A DNA stretch of 64,000 nt from Ignavibacteria bacterium UBA2333 (GTDB lineage: Bacteria > Bacteroidota > Ignavibacteria > Kapaibacteriales > Kapaibacteriaceae), in assembly GCA_002344895.1 (NCBI GenBank), contig DDUR01000061.1, forward strand, positions 62,001-126,000, written 5' to 3'. Below are positions 17,736-26,577 of the stretch, piece after piece. The stretch's first letter is position 1; the number at the start of each line of letters is the position of its first letter. A program made the translations under genes and the position numbers. The notes under the pieces are model-generated. The model did not search any database, was not told where the DNA came from, and saw only the letters and a program-made list of their open reading frames with translations.

Positions 17736-17771
17736 CAAGTATACAATCCCCGCAAACACGCCCTATCTTCG
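17736..17771. promoter_or_regulatory. Divergent promoter boxes, heparinase-like gene and asnB
   Basis: Minus strand: TATACTTG at 17743-17736 (one mismatch to TAnnTTTG), then 6 nt to the heparinase ATG. Plus strand: TATCTTCG at 17764-17771, then 6 nt to the asnB ATG. Only 48 bp separate the two start codons, so each promoter's upstream part lies within the other transcript's start region. Both mRNAs should be leaderless. Confidence 0.5.
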
Positions 17772-17777
17772 CAGCCT

Positions 17778-19616
17778 ATGTGTGGCTTTGTCAGTCTTGT
17801 TGACACAACTCTTTCAACCAACGATCTCGCCGACCTTGGCGGGCGGATGCTCGTATCGATGTCACACCGTGGCCCCGACTATCGTGGCACGTGGAGTTCA
17901 GGACCAGTCTTTCTTGGACACAATCGTCTCAGCATCATTGACCTTTCATCGGCTTCTCATCAACCGATGACGAAGGGCACGGCAACCCTTACGTATAACG
18001 GTGAAGTGTATAACTACCGCGAGCTGCGTACTGAGCTAGAGCGAGACGGATATTCATTTACGACGACCGGCGATACGGAAGTTATTCTCGCTGCCTATGA
18101 TCGTTGGGGTGACCGGTGTGTTGAGCACTTTATCGGGATGTGGGCATTTGCGATCTGGGACGAACAACGTCAACGCCTGTTCTGCTCACGAGATCGGTTT
18201 GGAATCAAACCCTTCCACTACGCACATCGACTCGGCAGACTGCATATCGCTTCCGAAATCAAGGCGGTGCGACATTCACCACTTGTTTCTGGAGGCATTA
18301 ACGAAGCACAACTTCTGCGTGGCCTGTATCTAGGCTGGATGCATCATCATGAGGAAACGGTTGAGGCGGACGTTTGGGCCTTGCCAGCCTCGCACAATCT
18401 AATATGGGAAAACGGTAACATTTCCGTTGTACGGTATGCGGATATTCCGACACATGATGAGACGAACGTTTCGTTCGATGAATCGGTGACCACGTTTCGA
18501 GAGCTGTTCTTTGACAGCGTCCAACTTTGTGCACGTCGCGATGTTCCCATGGGTGTTTGTCTCTCAGGGGGACTTGACTCGACGAGTATTGCTTGTACGC
18601 TCGCTTCGATGACCGATGAACATGACGTACTCACGTTTACTGCATACTATGAAGGTAATGGTAATGTTGATGAGCGTCCGTGGATCTACAAGGTGCTTGA
18701 GAGGTATCCGAAGATTACACCGCAGTACATTTCTCCGACAGATAACGACGTAGCAGATGCAATTGACGACATTGTTGCCATCATGGACGCGCCAATGCCG
18801 TCATCGTCCTACGTCTCACAGTACTTCGTGATGAAACTCGCTGCATCGGCAGGGGTAAAGGTTGTGCTAGACGGCCAGGGATCAGATGAGATTCTTGGCG
18901 GATACATGCATTCCATGTATCGTGTTGTTGCCGACATGTTGCGCCGAGGTCGCCTTGGTACGGCCGTTTCCGAACTTCGTGCGCATGCAGCCCGCCAAGG
19001 ATATAGCCTTCGCAAGCAGCTCGATGTTACGGCCAAGTCCGTCGTCACAATGTTGCAGGACGAGCCATCGTTGTATCGACTTGAATTCGAACGAACAGCA
19101 CCTTGGCTCGCCCATGTACCAGCTCGCAACATTCCACTCCGCGTTGAGTCGCCAGCTGGTTCGAAGTTTAATGGCTTTTTGTACGACCTTATTCGGGTGA
19201 CGCTCTTGCCGACGTTACTACACACGGAAGACATCAACTCAATGGCGTTTAGCATCGAGTCTCGTGTGCCATTCCTCGACCATCGGTTGGTGGATGCCTG
19301 TTTCCGAATGCCAACGGAGCACAGGAGCTCACGGGGAGAAACAAAACGTGTACTTCGTGCGGCAATGCGAGGAGTTGTACCGGACGCAGTACTTGATAGA
19401 AAGGATAAGACAGGGTTTGTAACGCCAGGTCACGTTGTGTGGCTTCGCGGCGCATTATCGTTTTTACTCGACGGCAATTGGCGCGAAGTAGATGGAATTG
19501 TTGATGTTGCGCGCGTACAGACACTTGTTGACGAATATCGACGTGGCGACAATCGCCAGGCACTTTTCTTATGGCGACTTGCAATGATGCGCAGATGGCT
19601 AGCGCTTCGTTCCTGA
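17778..19616 (+). CDS. asnB: Asparagine synthase (glutamine-hydrolysing)
   Basis: It starts MCGFVSL, placing the glutaminase nucleophile Cys at position 2; MSHRGPDYRG, RLSIIDLSSASHQPM and YNGEVYNYRELR belong to the class-II glutaminase domain. The synthetase domain has the PP-loop SGGLDSTS (about residues 263-270), GQGSDEILGGY and SRVPFLDHRLVD. The 612-residue length fits AsnB. It may make asparagine. Paralogues in polysaccharide loci are also thought to amidate sugar acids, and the neighbouring heparinase-like gene makes that possible here. A tail-to-tail hairpin separates it from the LytTR gene. Confidence 0.9.
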   Translation: MCGFVSLVDTTLSTNDLADLGGRMLVSMSHRGPDYRGTWSSGPVFLGHNRLSIIDLSSASHQPMTKGTATLTYNGEVYNYRELRTELERDGYSFTTTGDTEVILAAYDRWGDRCVEHFIGMWAFAIWDEQRQRLFCSRDRFGIKPFHYAHRLGRLHIASEIKAVRHSPLVSGGINEAQLLRGLYLGWMHHHEETVEADVWALPASHNLIWENGNISVVRYADIPTHDETNVSFDESVTTFRELFFDSVQLCARRDVPMGVCLSGGLDSTSIACTLASMTDEHDVLTFTAYYEGNGNVDERPWIYKVLERYPKITPQYISPTDNDVADAIDDIVAIMDAPMPSSSYVSQYFVMKLAASAGVKVVLDGQGSDEILGGYMHSMYRVVADMLRRGRLGTAVSELRAHAARQGYSLRKQLDVTAKSVVTMLQDEPSLYRLEFERTAPWLAHVPARNIPLRVESPAGSKFNGFLYDLIRVTLLPTLLHTEDINSMAFSIESRVPFLDHRLVDACFRMPTEHRSSRGETKRVLRAAMRGVVPDAVLDRKDKTGFVTPGHVVWLRGALSFLLDGNWREVDGIVDVARVQTLVDEYRRGDNRQALFLWRLAMMRRWLALRS

Positions 19617-19627
19617 TTGACGATTCT

Positions 19628-19657
19628 GCGCCCAACGGAAAATCACATTTTGGGTGC
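19628..19657. terminator. Possible bidirectional terminator between asnB and the LytTR gene
   Basis: GCGCCCAA (19628-19635) can pair with TTGGGTGC (19650-19657) through one G-U, with a 14-nt A/T-rich loop, between convergent genes. No long T-tract follows, so it is weak. Confidence 0.35.
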
Positions 19658-19660
19658 GAG

Positions 19661-20431
19661 TTACGACTCACATTCGCGTTTGCGCCCTATCACCTGCAAC
19701 CGTTCAAATAGTGCATCACGATAGGTGTCGGAGACATCAACGAAGTGACCGTTGATCATTTTCAGTCGATGTTGTTTACCGCGTTGAATACTTACAATGT
19801 GTTGGAGATTTACAAGACTCGATCGATGTACGCGAAGGAATGCATCTCCATGGAGTGATGCTTCACAGTCACCGACGGTGCGGCTTAGAATTATAGCAGG
19901 ATCGTGGGTAAACTCCACACGTGAGTAACTGCCTTCACCACGCACGTAAACTATATCATCAACACGTCGGAGTGTCATTCCGTTGTTTACTGGCAGAGCT
20001 ACAACCCCAATCGTACCGAAGGAAGATTCTCGAAGATGCCGAGGTTTGCCCGTTGATGACACATATGGCAGCACACGTCCTATTCGTTGAAGTGTCCGTT
20101 GAAGTCCACGTGCAGTAAAAGGTGGCTGAAGAAAATGAACAGCGCCAGCATCAAACGCTTCGATGGCGAAGGTGGCATCGCATGTAGCGCAGATGAGTAA
20201 AGGATACTTGCCAACATCCGTAGGCCACCGTACGAGTGTCCGGCCACCGTCGAGAGAAGGATCATACACCACGACATCAGGATGAAAGCGTTCGATGTCT
20301 GCATCAAGTGAAGCTACCGAACCAATATCGGCAACAACCTTTGTGTCACCTTCAGCCGCATGGTCTAATGCGACACGAAAGGCCTCAACATCTGAGGGGT
20401 TGAGGGCAAGCAAGAATGTGATCTGCTGCAT
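19661..20431 (-). CDS. LytTR-family response regulator with degenerate receiver
   Basis: The C-terminal half is a LytTR DNA-binding domain (VDDIVYVRGEGSYSRVEF, FLRVHRSSLVNLQHI, GHFVDVSDTYRDALFERL). The N-terminal 120 residues resemble a receiver with the phospho-acceptor at D57 (VVVYDPSLDGG). However, the acidic pair is absent (LLALNPSD), and the conserved lysine position reads FLQPPF instead of KP. Phosphorylation by a normal two-component route is therefore doubtful. No histidine kinase adjoins it; the divergent neighbour is an AEC transporter. Targets unknown. Confidence 0.85.
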   Translation of the reverse strand: MQQITFLLALNPSDVEAFRVALDHAAEGDTKVVADIGSVASLDADIERFHPDVVVYDPSLDGGRTLVRWPTDVGKYPLLICATCDATFAIEAFDAGAVHFLQPPFTARGLQRTLQRIGRVLPYVSSTGKPRHLRESSFGTIGVVALPVNNGMTLRRVDDIVYVRGEGSYSRVEFTHDPAIILSRTVGDCEASLHGDAFLRVHRSSLVNLQHIVSIQRGKQHRLKMINGHFVDVSDTYRDALFERLQVIGRKRECES

Positions 20432-20580
20432 AACAAACTCAGTCTCTTCGTGATGAGAACGTGGTGATGGTGAACTGATACAATCTAGCCTGTGTCAGAT
20501 CGCGTGTGCGTTACATCACGTTTTACCCTGTCACATTCTGACATAGTGCCAGATCACCGACATCAACGATATTCGCAGTC
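20432..20580. promoter_or_regulatory. Divergent intergenic region, LytTR gene and AEC transporter
   Basis: Near-matches to the promoter box sit directly before both genes: TGAGTTTG ending 2 nt before the LytTR ATG (minus strand), and GATATTCG at 20568-20575 ending 5 nt before the AEC ATG. Each has one mismatch. A regulator-target pairing is possible but untested. No other gene is visible here. Confidence 0.35.
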
Positions 20581-21489
20581 ATGGCTCAGGCATTGCTTTC
20601 AATCTTCCTCATTATGGCTTCAGGACTAGCCTTTCGGGCAATTCCATCAATGCCGTCAGCAGCCGAACTGCGTCGCATCATTGGCTCAGTTGTCCTCAAC
20701 GTTCTGTTGCCAGCACTCACATTTGCCGCGTTATACCGCGTTTCTGTTACATCGGACCTCTGGGCAGTACCCCTTGTATCATCAGGAGTCGTCTGCGCAA
20801 CACTCATACCAGCGTGGATTCTGTATGCTGGTGTTGGGCGAAAACATCTCCCGGCACCGGCAATAGGCTCGATGCTCCTGGCTGCAACGTGGTGTAATGC
20901 GACGTATATGGGAATTCCCGTGTTGACGTCAGTCTTAGGTCCGGACGTACGTCACGTTCCCGTTCTTTTCGATCACATGGCGATGACGCCGCTCTTGTTT
21001 ACTATCGGAACACTGATATGTGTCACCTACGGCACAACTGAACATTCTCACTCGCTGATCGATGGTATTCGAGCTGTCGTACGCTTACCACCAGTGATAG
21101 CGGCAGCCTGTGGCTTTACAGCCAATATATCGGGGATCTGGATTCCGGATGTTGTTCTATCAACCTGCGATACACTGGCATCGGCCGTGTCGCCCTTGAT
21201 GATTTTTGTCGTAGGAGTATCACTTGGCACACCTCGCTGGCGGTCGGTGCCTGTCGTTCTCCCAGCAACGCTCCTGCGTCTCGTACTTGGACCAATCGTT
21301 GGGTCTGTTCTTACATCATTTGTAGTAACAGACCCAACCATAGCCCGTGCGACGATCCTTGAGAGTGGCATGCCCACGATGATGCTTACCATACTCTTTG
21401 CAGAGCGATATGGACTCGATGTTGACCTTCTCGCGCAGGCAATTCTAGTGTCTACAGTGTTGTCACCTTTCACACTACAACTGCTCTAA
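20581..21489 (+). CDS. AEC (auxin efflux carrier) family transporter
   Basis: The 302-residue protein has about ten transmembrane helices in two five-helix halves. Family features include VVLNVLLPALTFAALYRVS in helix 2, ATWCNATYMGIPVLTSVLG in helix 4, and LESGMPTMMLTILFAERYGLD, the characteristic second-half motif. AEC members export or take up small carboxylates or amino-acid derivatives; the substrate cannot be read from the sequence. It diverges from the LytTR gene and converges with the Kelch gene after 3 nt. Confidence 0.85.
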   Translation: MAQALLSIFLIMASGLAFRAIPSMPSAAELRRIIGSVVLNVLLPALTFAALYRVSVTSDLWAVPLVSSGVVCATLIPAWILYAGVGRKHLPAPAIGSMLLAATWCNATYMGIPVLTSVLGPDVRHVPVLFDHMAMTPLLFTIGTLICVTYGTTEHSHSLIDGIRAVVRLPPVIAAACGFTANISGIWIPDVVLSTCDTLASAVSPLMIFVVGVSLGTPRWRSVPVVLPATLLRLVLGPIVGSVLTSFVVTDPTIARATILESGMPTMMLTILFAERYGLDVDLLAQAILVSTVLSPFTLQLL

Positions 21490-21492
21490 TCA

Positions 21493-23622
21493 TCATTCGT
21501 GAACGATGAAGCTTGTGCTTGTTGTTCCCGAAGAAGCGACATAGAAACCACGGGGTAACAGCGAGACATCAATTCGTTGACCGATCTGGGATGGGCCATG
21601 TCGTAGGACGACATTACCTGTCAGATCATAGACCACGATGTCTGATGTAAGTGCCTGAGCAACAACAATCTCACGACTTGTTGCATCGAAGGACAGTACT
21701 GACTCATGGTTATCTCCGGTCCGAACGTTCACATCTTCGTCGTCGTCAACCGACGTAATTGCGCCACAGCCTTCAAGATTCCATCGCACGATGGTATGTT
21801 CTTGCATGGACTTACCGGTAGCCGACGTTATTGAAGCGTACAAGGGTGTGGATCTCGCAACGCCAAGTCGCTCGAAGATGTCAAAGTCAGGTACTGACAG
21901 GACAAGCTGCGTACCCGTTGCTGCTGATGAAGCAAATACGTTGAGCCTCGACCCATCGTAACTCACACGGAAGTCGTACACCGAACCATCAGCCGTGAGT
22001 TCAAATGGCAATTGTTTCATGGCAACCGTGTTTTTATCATCATGCCGTGAGCTCGTCACACCTTGAACGGGCACCATCAGAGCAACGTGCTGAGGGTCGC
22101 GATCAAAATTCGCCGGGTTCCGATATGCGTCAACTTCAACAACAACGACGTTTGGCAATCCATCATAACCAAGACCTTCTCCATTTCGACCTAGATAGGT
22201 CCGATCGATACCTGTTGAGAACAACATGGCTATACCGTCAGCCCCTTGTGGGCCACCATCCAGGTAACCATTATCTGTACCACGAGAAAGTTTAAGCCCA
22301 ACCGATATGTCAAACGACGAACCATCAAGAGGGACATTCGACGACATTCGGCCAACAGCAGTACCTGTACTTGGCGTAATTCGAACACCTTCGTTCGTTA
22401 CAGCAGCCATTCCAACAAGGCGAAACTGCTTTGAATCGAGCAGATTTTGGGTAGGTTGGGAGCAAGATTCAGTGAGATAGTACACACTTGGCGTATTCAT
22501 AGATCCGGATCCTGACCCGGTTAATCCAGATATGGCAATGACGGTCGGGCTACGGACACCTCCAGGTTGAACTTCGCTTGAGACAAGTTGTACATATGCG
22601 CGAGCTTCGGGAAGAGAAGGAAGCGCCATCACTGATCCGTTGGTCAGATTAATCGCTTCTGCAGATGACGCGATTACTACATTTCGCTGATAACCTCCAA
22701 CGATCACGATGTGATCATTCTTCCACAACGCTGCACCGTGCCACTGCCGACCTGTTTTAATATTCCCAACAACACGCGCCGGTGAGGAATTTGTTAACGT
22801 CTGAATTGCCGTTGATGCGTTGAATGGAGACTCCATCAATGCTCCACCTGTCACAGCAATGTCGCCTGAAGGGAGCTCGACCAGCGTTGGGGCAACGACG
22901 GTTTCTTGAAGTCTCGTGAGGAGTCTCCATCCGCCGCCCTCAAATGCCCAAACTTCGCGCGATCGATCACTGTTCACGCCTCCCGCACGTCCAGCAAAAA
23001 CACAAGGCTTGCCGTCAATGATGGCCGCGCAACCCGTTGAAATTCCCATTGGATACGGAGGCACACTTTCGGAAAGACCGGTACGTGTATCAAAAATCTC
23101 TGCATTACCCACCACATTACTTGCATCAAGCCTTCCTCCTACTGTGAGGATACGGTGGTCATCGATAAACAGACCCGCAAGTTGCCGCCTTCCGGCACGG
23201 AGCGAACCAACACGTTTCCAGGTCCTCGTGGTTGGATCATATGCCTCAATGCTGTTACTTCCAGATTCCGAATTTTCTCTCCGACCACCAAGAACATAGA
23301 TAATGCCATCCGCTCTGGTGAGCATAATGTGCTCGGTCCTGCCATCATTCATTGGCGGGAATGCCTCAGATACTCCTGTGGTAACATTTATTACCTCACA
23401 ATCTTTAGCACCTTCACCATGCAACTGACCACTAGAGTTCTTAAATCCACCAGTAACGAGAATTTTATCCTCAGCGATTTTAGCTACCGCGAATCCATGC
23501 CTTGCGATTGACAGGTCACATAGCTTCTTCCATTCGTAAGTCGGTTGTGAAGTCGCATCAGGAGCAACATAAACCAAGGCAAGTACAAGGAAGAGTACTA
23601 ACGGAAAACGGCGGCGTGACAT
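21493..23622 (-). CDS. Secreted Kelch-repeat and L-type-lectin protein with type IX sorting domain
   Basis: A signal peptide (ending near ATSQP) is followed by about six Kelch blades (KILVTGGF, IIYVLGGR, RILTVGGR, DIAVTGGA, HIVIVGGY) over residues about 30-370. Next comes a beta-sandwich resembling legume/L-type lectin, with GADGIAMLFSTG, NVVVVEVDAYRN and YDFRVSYDG, at about residues 405-620. The last ~75 residues, with VVYDLTGNVVLRHG and DVSLLPRGFYVASSG, match the type A C-terminal domain that targets cargo to the type IX secretion system. It is therefore probably a surface-displayed adhesin or glycan binder. Target unknown. Confidence 0.82.
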   Translation of the reverse strand: MSRRRFPLVLFLVLALVYVAPDATSQPTYEWKKLCDLSIARHGFAVAKIAEDKILVTGGFKNSSGQLHGEGAKDCEVINVTTGVSEAFPPMNDGRTEHIMLTRADGIIYVLGGRRENSESGSNSIEAYDPTTRTWKRVGSLRAGRRQLAGLFIDDHRILTVGGRLDASNVVGNAEIFDTRTGLSESVPPYPMGISTGCAAIIDGKPCVFAGRAGGVNSDRSREVWAFEGGGWRLLTRLQETVVAPTLVELPSGDIAVTGGALMESPFNASTAIQTLTNSSPARVVGNIKTGRQWHGAALWKNDHIVIVGGYQRNVVIASSAEAINLTNGSVMALPSLPEARAYVQLVSSEVQPGGVRSPTVIAISGLTGSGSGSMNTPSVYYLTESCSQPTQNLLDSKQFRLVGMAAVTNEGVRITPSTGTAVGRMSSNVPLDGSSFDISVGLKLSRGTDNGYLDGGPQGADGIAMLFSTGIDRTYLGRNGEGLGYDGLPNVVVVEVDAYRNPANFDRDPQHVALMVPVQGVTSSRHDDKNTVAMKQLPFELTADGSVYDFRVSYDGSRLNVFASSAATGTQLVLSVPDFDIFERLGVARSTPLYASITSATGKSMQEHTIVRWNLEGCGAITSVDDDEDVNVRTGDNHESVLSFDATSREIVVAQALTSDIVVYDLTGNVVLRHGPSQIGQRIDVSLLPRGFYVASSGTTSTSFIVHE

Positions 23623-23853
23623 ATCTTTCCTCAGTTTCGACTGTAAACGTGATTCGGTACAACATCTTTTGCCATTTCGGACTATTATACCTGCTCTAAA
23701 TATACTATACTTTTAACGTCGATCACCAACCAGCAACATGTAATAGTTTTTTTATCATGAGATCACCAAGATTGACGACTGTTCTACGTACGCACCTCAG
23801 ACCTAAAGTTCTCGTCAACTTCCTTCCATCACAAGACTTACCCCGGTTACCCG

Positions 23854-23884
23854 TACATTTGAATACCCTCTCTCCGTACATTTC
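23854..23884 (+). promoter_or_regulatory. Two candidate -7 boxes upstream of the FkbM gene
   Basis: TACATTTG at 23854-23861 and TACATTTC at 23877-23884 lie in a direct repeat of CCGTACATTT spaced 25 bp. The second ends 6 nt before the ATG (leaderless option). The first would give a leader of about 23 nt. The rest of the 268-bp gap to the Kelch gene is A/T-richer and holds no gene I can see. Confidence 0.45.
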
Positions 23885-23890
23885 TGAGCC

Positions 23891-24754
23891 ATGAAAACTT
23901 TACTCCGCAGAGCACTTCGACTTCTCCTCAAGCCAGTCTTCCGATTCTTTCCAAGAGAACATGGTAAATACAGCCTATTGACCCGGCTGTATTTCCCTTT
24001 CGCTGCTCCTACACACCCACAGATTGTAATCGCTCGGCTTCGTCATGGATTCAAGATGTATTTGGACATTTCTGAGTATCTGCAATCGTATATGTACATG
24101 TTTGGCGCTTACGAACTGCCGACAGTAAAGCTCATTCGCAATACATTTCAAGGGGAATCATCGTTTCTGGACATCGGCGCACAAATGGGCTACATCACAC
24201 TCGAAGCTGCAGTTGCCAACAAACGTGGGCACGTTTTTGCCTTTGAACCAGAGCCTGCAAATTTTACTAGGTTGATTGACAACATCTCAATTAACTCGAT
24301 TAACTCAATTCGGACCTACAATACTGCGCTAGGCGCAACAACAGGAGACCTCGACCTCTATCTCGCTGAAGCTAACAGTGGAGCCCACTCAGCATTCCAA
24401 TCGAATGCTAATGTGTCAGAAAAAAAGGTACGAGTTCCGATGCGTACACTCGACAGTATTGTGGAACAAGACTCGATCAAGGACATCTCGATGATTAAGT
24501 TAGATGTCGAAGGATATGAACTTGAGGTTCTTCGGGGAGCGACTCAGGTCTTACGCCAACATAAACCTATGCTTATTGTCGAACTAAATGATGAGATCCA
24601 GCAGGCGGCAGGAAGCTCGTCATCTGGAGTGAAGCAACTACTAGGTAGCTTCGGTTACCAACCTCACTACATATTAGAAGATGGCAGGATAGGGGACATT
24701 GTAGGGGCAACGAACCATCTCAACGACAACGTTGTCTTTGTTTGTACCAAGTAG
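23891..24754 (+). CDS. FkbM family SAM-dependent methyltransferase
   Basis: The 287-residue protein has a basic N-terminal stretch and a Rossmann methyltransferase core. SAM-binding motif I is SFLDIGAQMGYITL, the acidic loop VFAFEPEP, and the family motif MIKLDVEGYELEVLRGA. FkbM enzymes O-methylate sugars or polyketides; near a GT4 and a flippase/heparinase locus a role in polysaccharide decoration is likely, but inferred. Its DNA looks more A/T-rich than the flanking housekeeping genes (by eye), as often seen for surface-glycan genes. Confidence 0.85.
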   Translation: MKTLLRRALRLLLKPVFRFFPREHGKYSLLTRLYFPFAAPTHPQIVIARLRHGFKMYLDISEYLQSYMYMFGAYELPTVKLIRNTFQGESSFLDIGAQMGYITLEAAVANKRGHVFAFEPEPANFTRLIDNISINSINSIRTYNTALGATTGDLDLYLAEANSGAHSAFQSNANVSEKKVRVPMRTLDSIVEQDSIKDISMIKLDVEGYELEVLRGATQVLRQHKPMLIVELNDEIQQAAGSSSSGVKQLLGSFGYQPHYILEDGRIGDIVGATNHLNDNVVFVCTK

Positions 24755-24797
24755 CAGCCACACGGACTAGAGCAATGTCGTCATCCTCAAGTCCGCT

Positions 24798-25817
24798 TCA
24801 TCGTAACACCGACATAATGCTACGCAGCTTCTCCCGGCGATTTTCAGCCGAGAACTGCAATGCGAACTGTCGCGATTCTTGGCGGGTAGCAATTGACGTC
24901 GTGGCGTGAGCACGCTCAATCAATGCAGCAAGCTCGGAGTCTGTGTCACCACGGTAACCAACAGTACCAGTTACCTCAGGTAGCGCTCCACCATTCGTTG
25001 TCACCGGTATACAGCCGCACAGCATTGCCTCAACGACTGCCATACCAAAGGTTTCCTCAATACTAAATTGACAGTAGACCGTGGCACGTTGGAACATGGG
25101 TATGATGGTGCCGTGTAACGACACAAATCCTGGTACTATACTAATGTTAGGAATGTTGGCGGAATCCTTCTGTGCTTGCTCTAATGCCGCTCCGGTTGGG
25201 CCAACGATTACAAACGATATCGAAGGGCACATTCGAGCAACGTTGATGAATCTGGGGAGGCCTTTGCGGATGTATTCCACAATGGTATCGCCTTGGCTCA
25301 CAGTAATAGCAAGAGCATCGCGTTCGTTGTTAATGTTCTCCGGAAACTGATCTCGAAGGACACCATTGTATACGACGTGATGAGGAGCTGTCTTTCCTTC
25401 CGTTAACATTTGGAGTTGCCGATTGGCATAGACACTTACCGGCAGGACTAAGGTTGCTACGCGGAATGTTGTTCGGACACACCACCAGCGGAGTGGACGT
25501 ACACGAGCTCCATATCCGATCTCGGGAAGATATCCAACGTCGTACCCCCCAGCCACTACAACGACCCGTGTCCGGGTGATACGAGCTACGAGGGCCGGTA
25601 GAACAGTGTGATAGTCAGCAAACCAGCAATACAGAATGTCCGTCGTGGGAAGTCGTAGTATAATCCGAAGCACCATAAAGCCAAGACGAAGAGCACCCTT
25701 TAGTCCCCTTCCAACAACACTGTCAATTGTGTCAACTGCTCCCAGGTCCGAGAGACCAGCAATATCAGTTTTAACGAAGGTGCTCCGGAGCGGCCCAACG
25801 ACGAGGATACGCTTCAC
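24798..25817 (-). CDS. Glycosyltransferase family 4
   Basis: The 339-residue GT-B fold protein has an N-terminal Rossmann half (ILVVGPLRSTF; ILYCWFADYHTVLPAL) and a C-terminal half with the GT4 EX7E signature in FSIEETFGMAVVEAML, followed by CGCIPVTTNGGALPEV. It would transfer a sugar from a nucleotide donor to a lipid-linked or surface glycan. The start ATG overlaps the surE stop (ATGA). A weak, degenerate copy of the dispersed repeat (25693-25710) may underlie GLKGAL. Donor and acceptor unknown. Confidence 0.85.
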   Translation of the reverse strand: MKRILVVGPLRSTFVKTDIAGLSDLGAVDTIDSVVGRGLKGALRLGFMVLRIILRLPTTDILYCWFADYHTVLPALVARITRTRVVVVAGGYDVGYLPEIGYGARVRPLRWWCVRTTFRVATLVLPVSVYANRQLQMLTEGKTAPHHVVYNGVLRDQFPENINNERDALAITVSQGDTIVEYIRKGLPRFINVARMCPSISFVIVGPTGAALEQAQKDSANIPNISIVPGFVSLHGTIIPMFQRATVYCQFSIEETFGMAVVEAMLCGCIPVTTNGGALPEVTGTVGYRGDTDSELAALIERAHATTSIATRQESRQFALQFSAENRREKLRSIMSVLR

Positions 25818-26575
25818 AGTTCAAATCCGAACGACAACAATCGTTGATATTCATCAAAGTTTGTAAGCTCGTAGTGCAACGGCGTCACTGCGGCGAATCC
25901 TTCACCAACAAGTGCATCATCGGCATCGTCGAGTCTGCTGATTGTCACAAACTTGCCTGTTAACCAATAGTATGGCCTGCCCTGAGGGTCGCGGCGGACT
26001 TCATATCCATCATCCCACGAGTTATGACCTTGTCGTGCAAGACGTATTCCGCGGAACTCATGACGTGGGATGGCTGGCACGTTGACGTTCAGTAGCGTTC
26101 CCTGTGGAAGCTGAAGTTGTAGCAGCCGTCGCGCCACGGCTTCCGCAACATCCGCAGCCAAGCTCATATCTGCACTGTGATCAAAGTCACAGAGTGATAC
26201 GGCCATGGATGGGATCCCCATCAGGGTTCCTTCGGTAGCAGCACTGACGGTGCCCGAATAGATTGCGTTAACGCTTGTATTGCTACCATGATTAATACCA
26301 CTGACAACAATGTCGGGCCTGTGTTCCAGTAAGGTGCTGACGCCAAGCTTCACACAGTCTGCGGGGGTGCCATTAATCGCCCATCCGAACATGCTGCCAT
26401 CTCGGTAAAACGGCGTAGCCCGTAGGGGCGAAGCAACCGTGAGGGCGTGCCCAACAGCACTTTGCTGCCGATCAGGTGCTACGACGTCAACATCTCCAAG
26501 TCGGCGCATCGCACCAACGAGCGCATGGATTCCCGGAGAATCGATGCCGTCATCGTTTGTAACAAGGATGCGCAT
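25814..26575 (-). CDS. surE: 5'/3'-nucleotidase SurE
   Basis: SurE removes phosphate from nucleoside monophosphates and has a role in stationary-phase survival. The metal site is in MRILVTNDDGIDSPG (D8, D9 by family numbering), with APDRQQSAVGHA and VSGINHGSNTS (metal-binding Asn) further on. At 253 residues it has normal length. It lies 2 nt after rseP and overlaps the GT4 gene by 4 nt. Confidence 0.95.
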   Translation of the reverse strand: MRILVTNDDGIDSPGIHALVGAMRRLGDVDVVAPDRQQSAVGHALTVASPLRATPFYRDGSMFGWAINGTPADCVKLGVSTLLEHRPDIVVSGINHGSNTSVNAIYSGTVSAATEGTLMGIPSMAVSLCDFDHSADMSLAADVAEAVARRLLQLQLPQGTLLNVNVPAIPRHEFRGIRLARQGHNSWDDGYEVRRDPQGRPYYWLTGKFVTISRLDDADDALVGEGFAAVTPLHYELTNFDEYQRLLSFGFEL

Positions 26576-26577
26576 GA

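Noticed and set aside
25693..25710. Further copy of the C-rich repeat in the GT4 gene
   Set aside because: Several mismatches to both units; mentioned in the gene entry but not counted.
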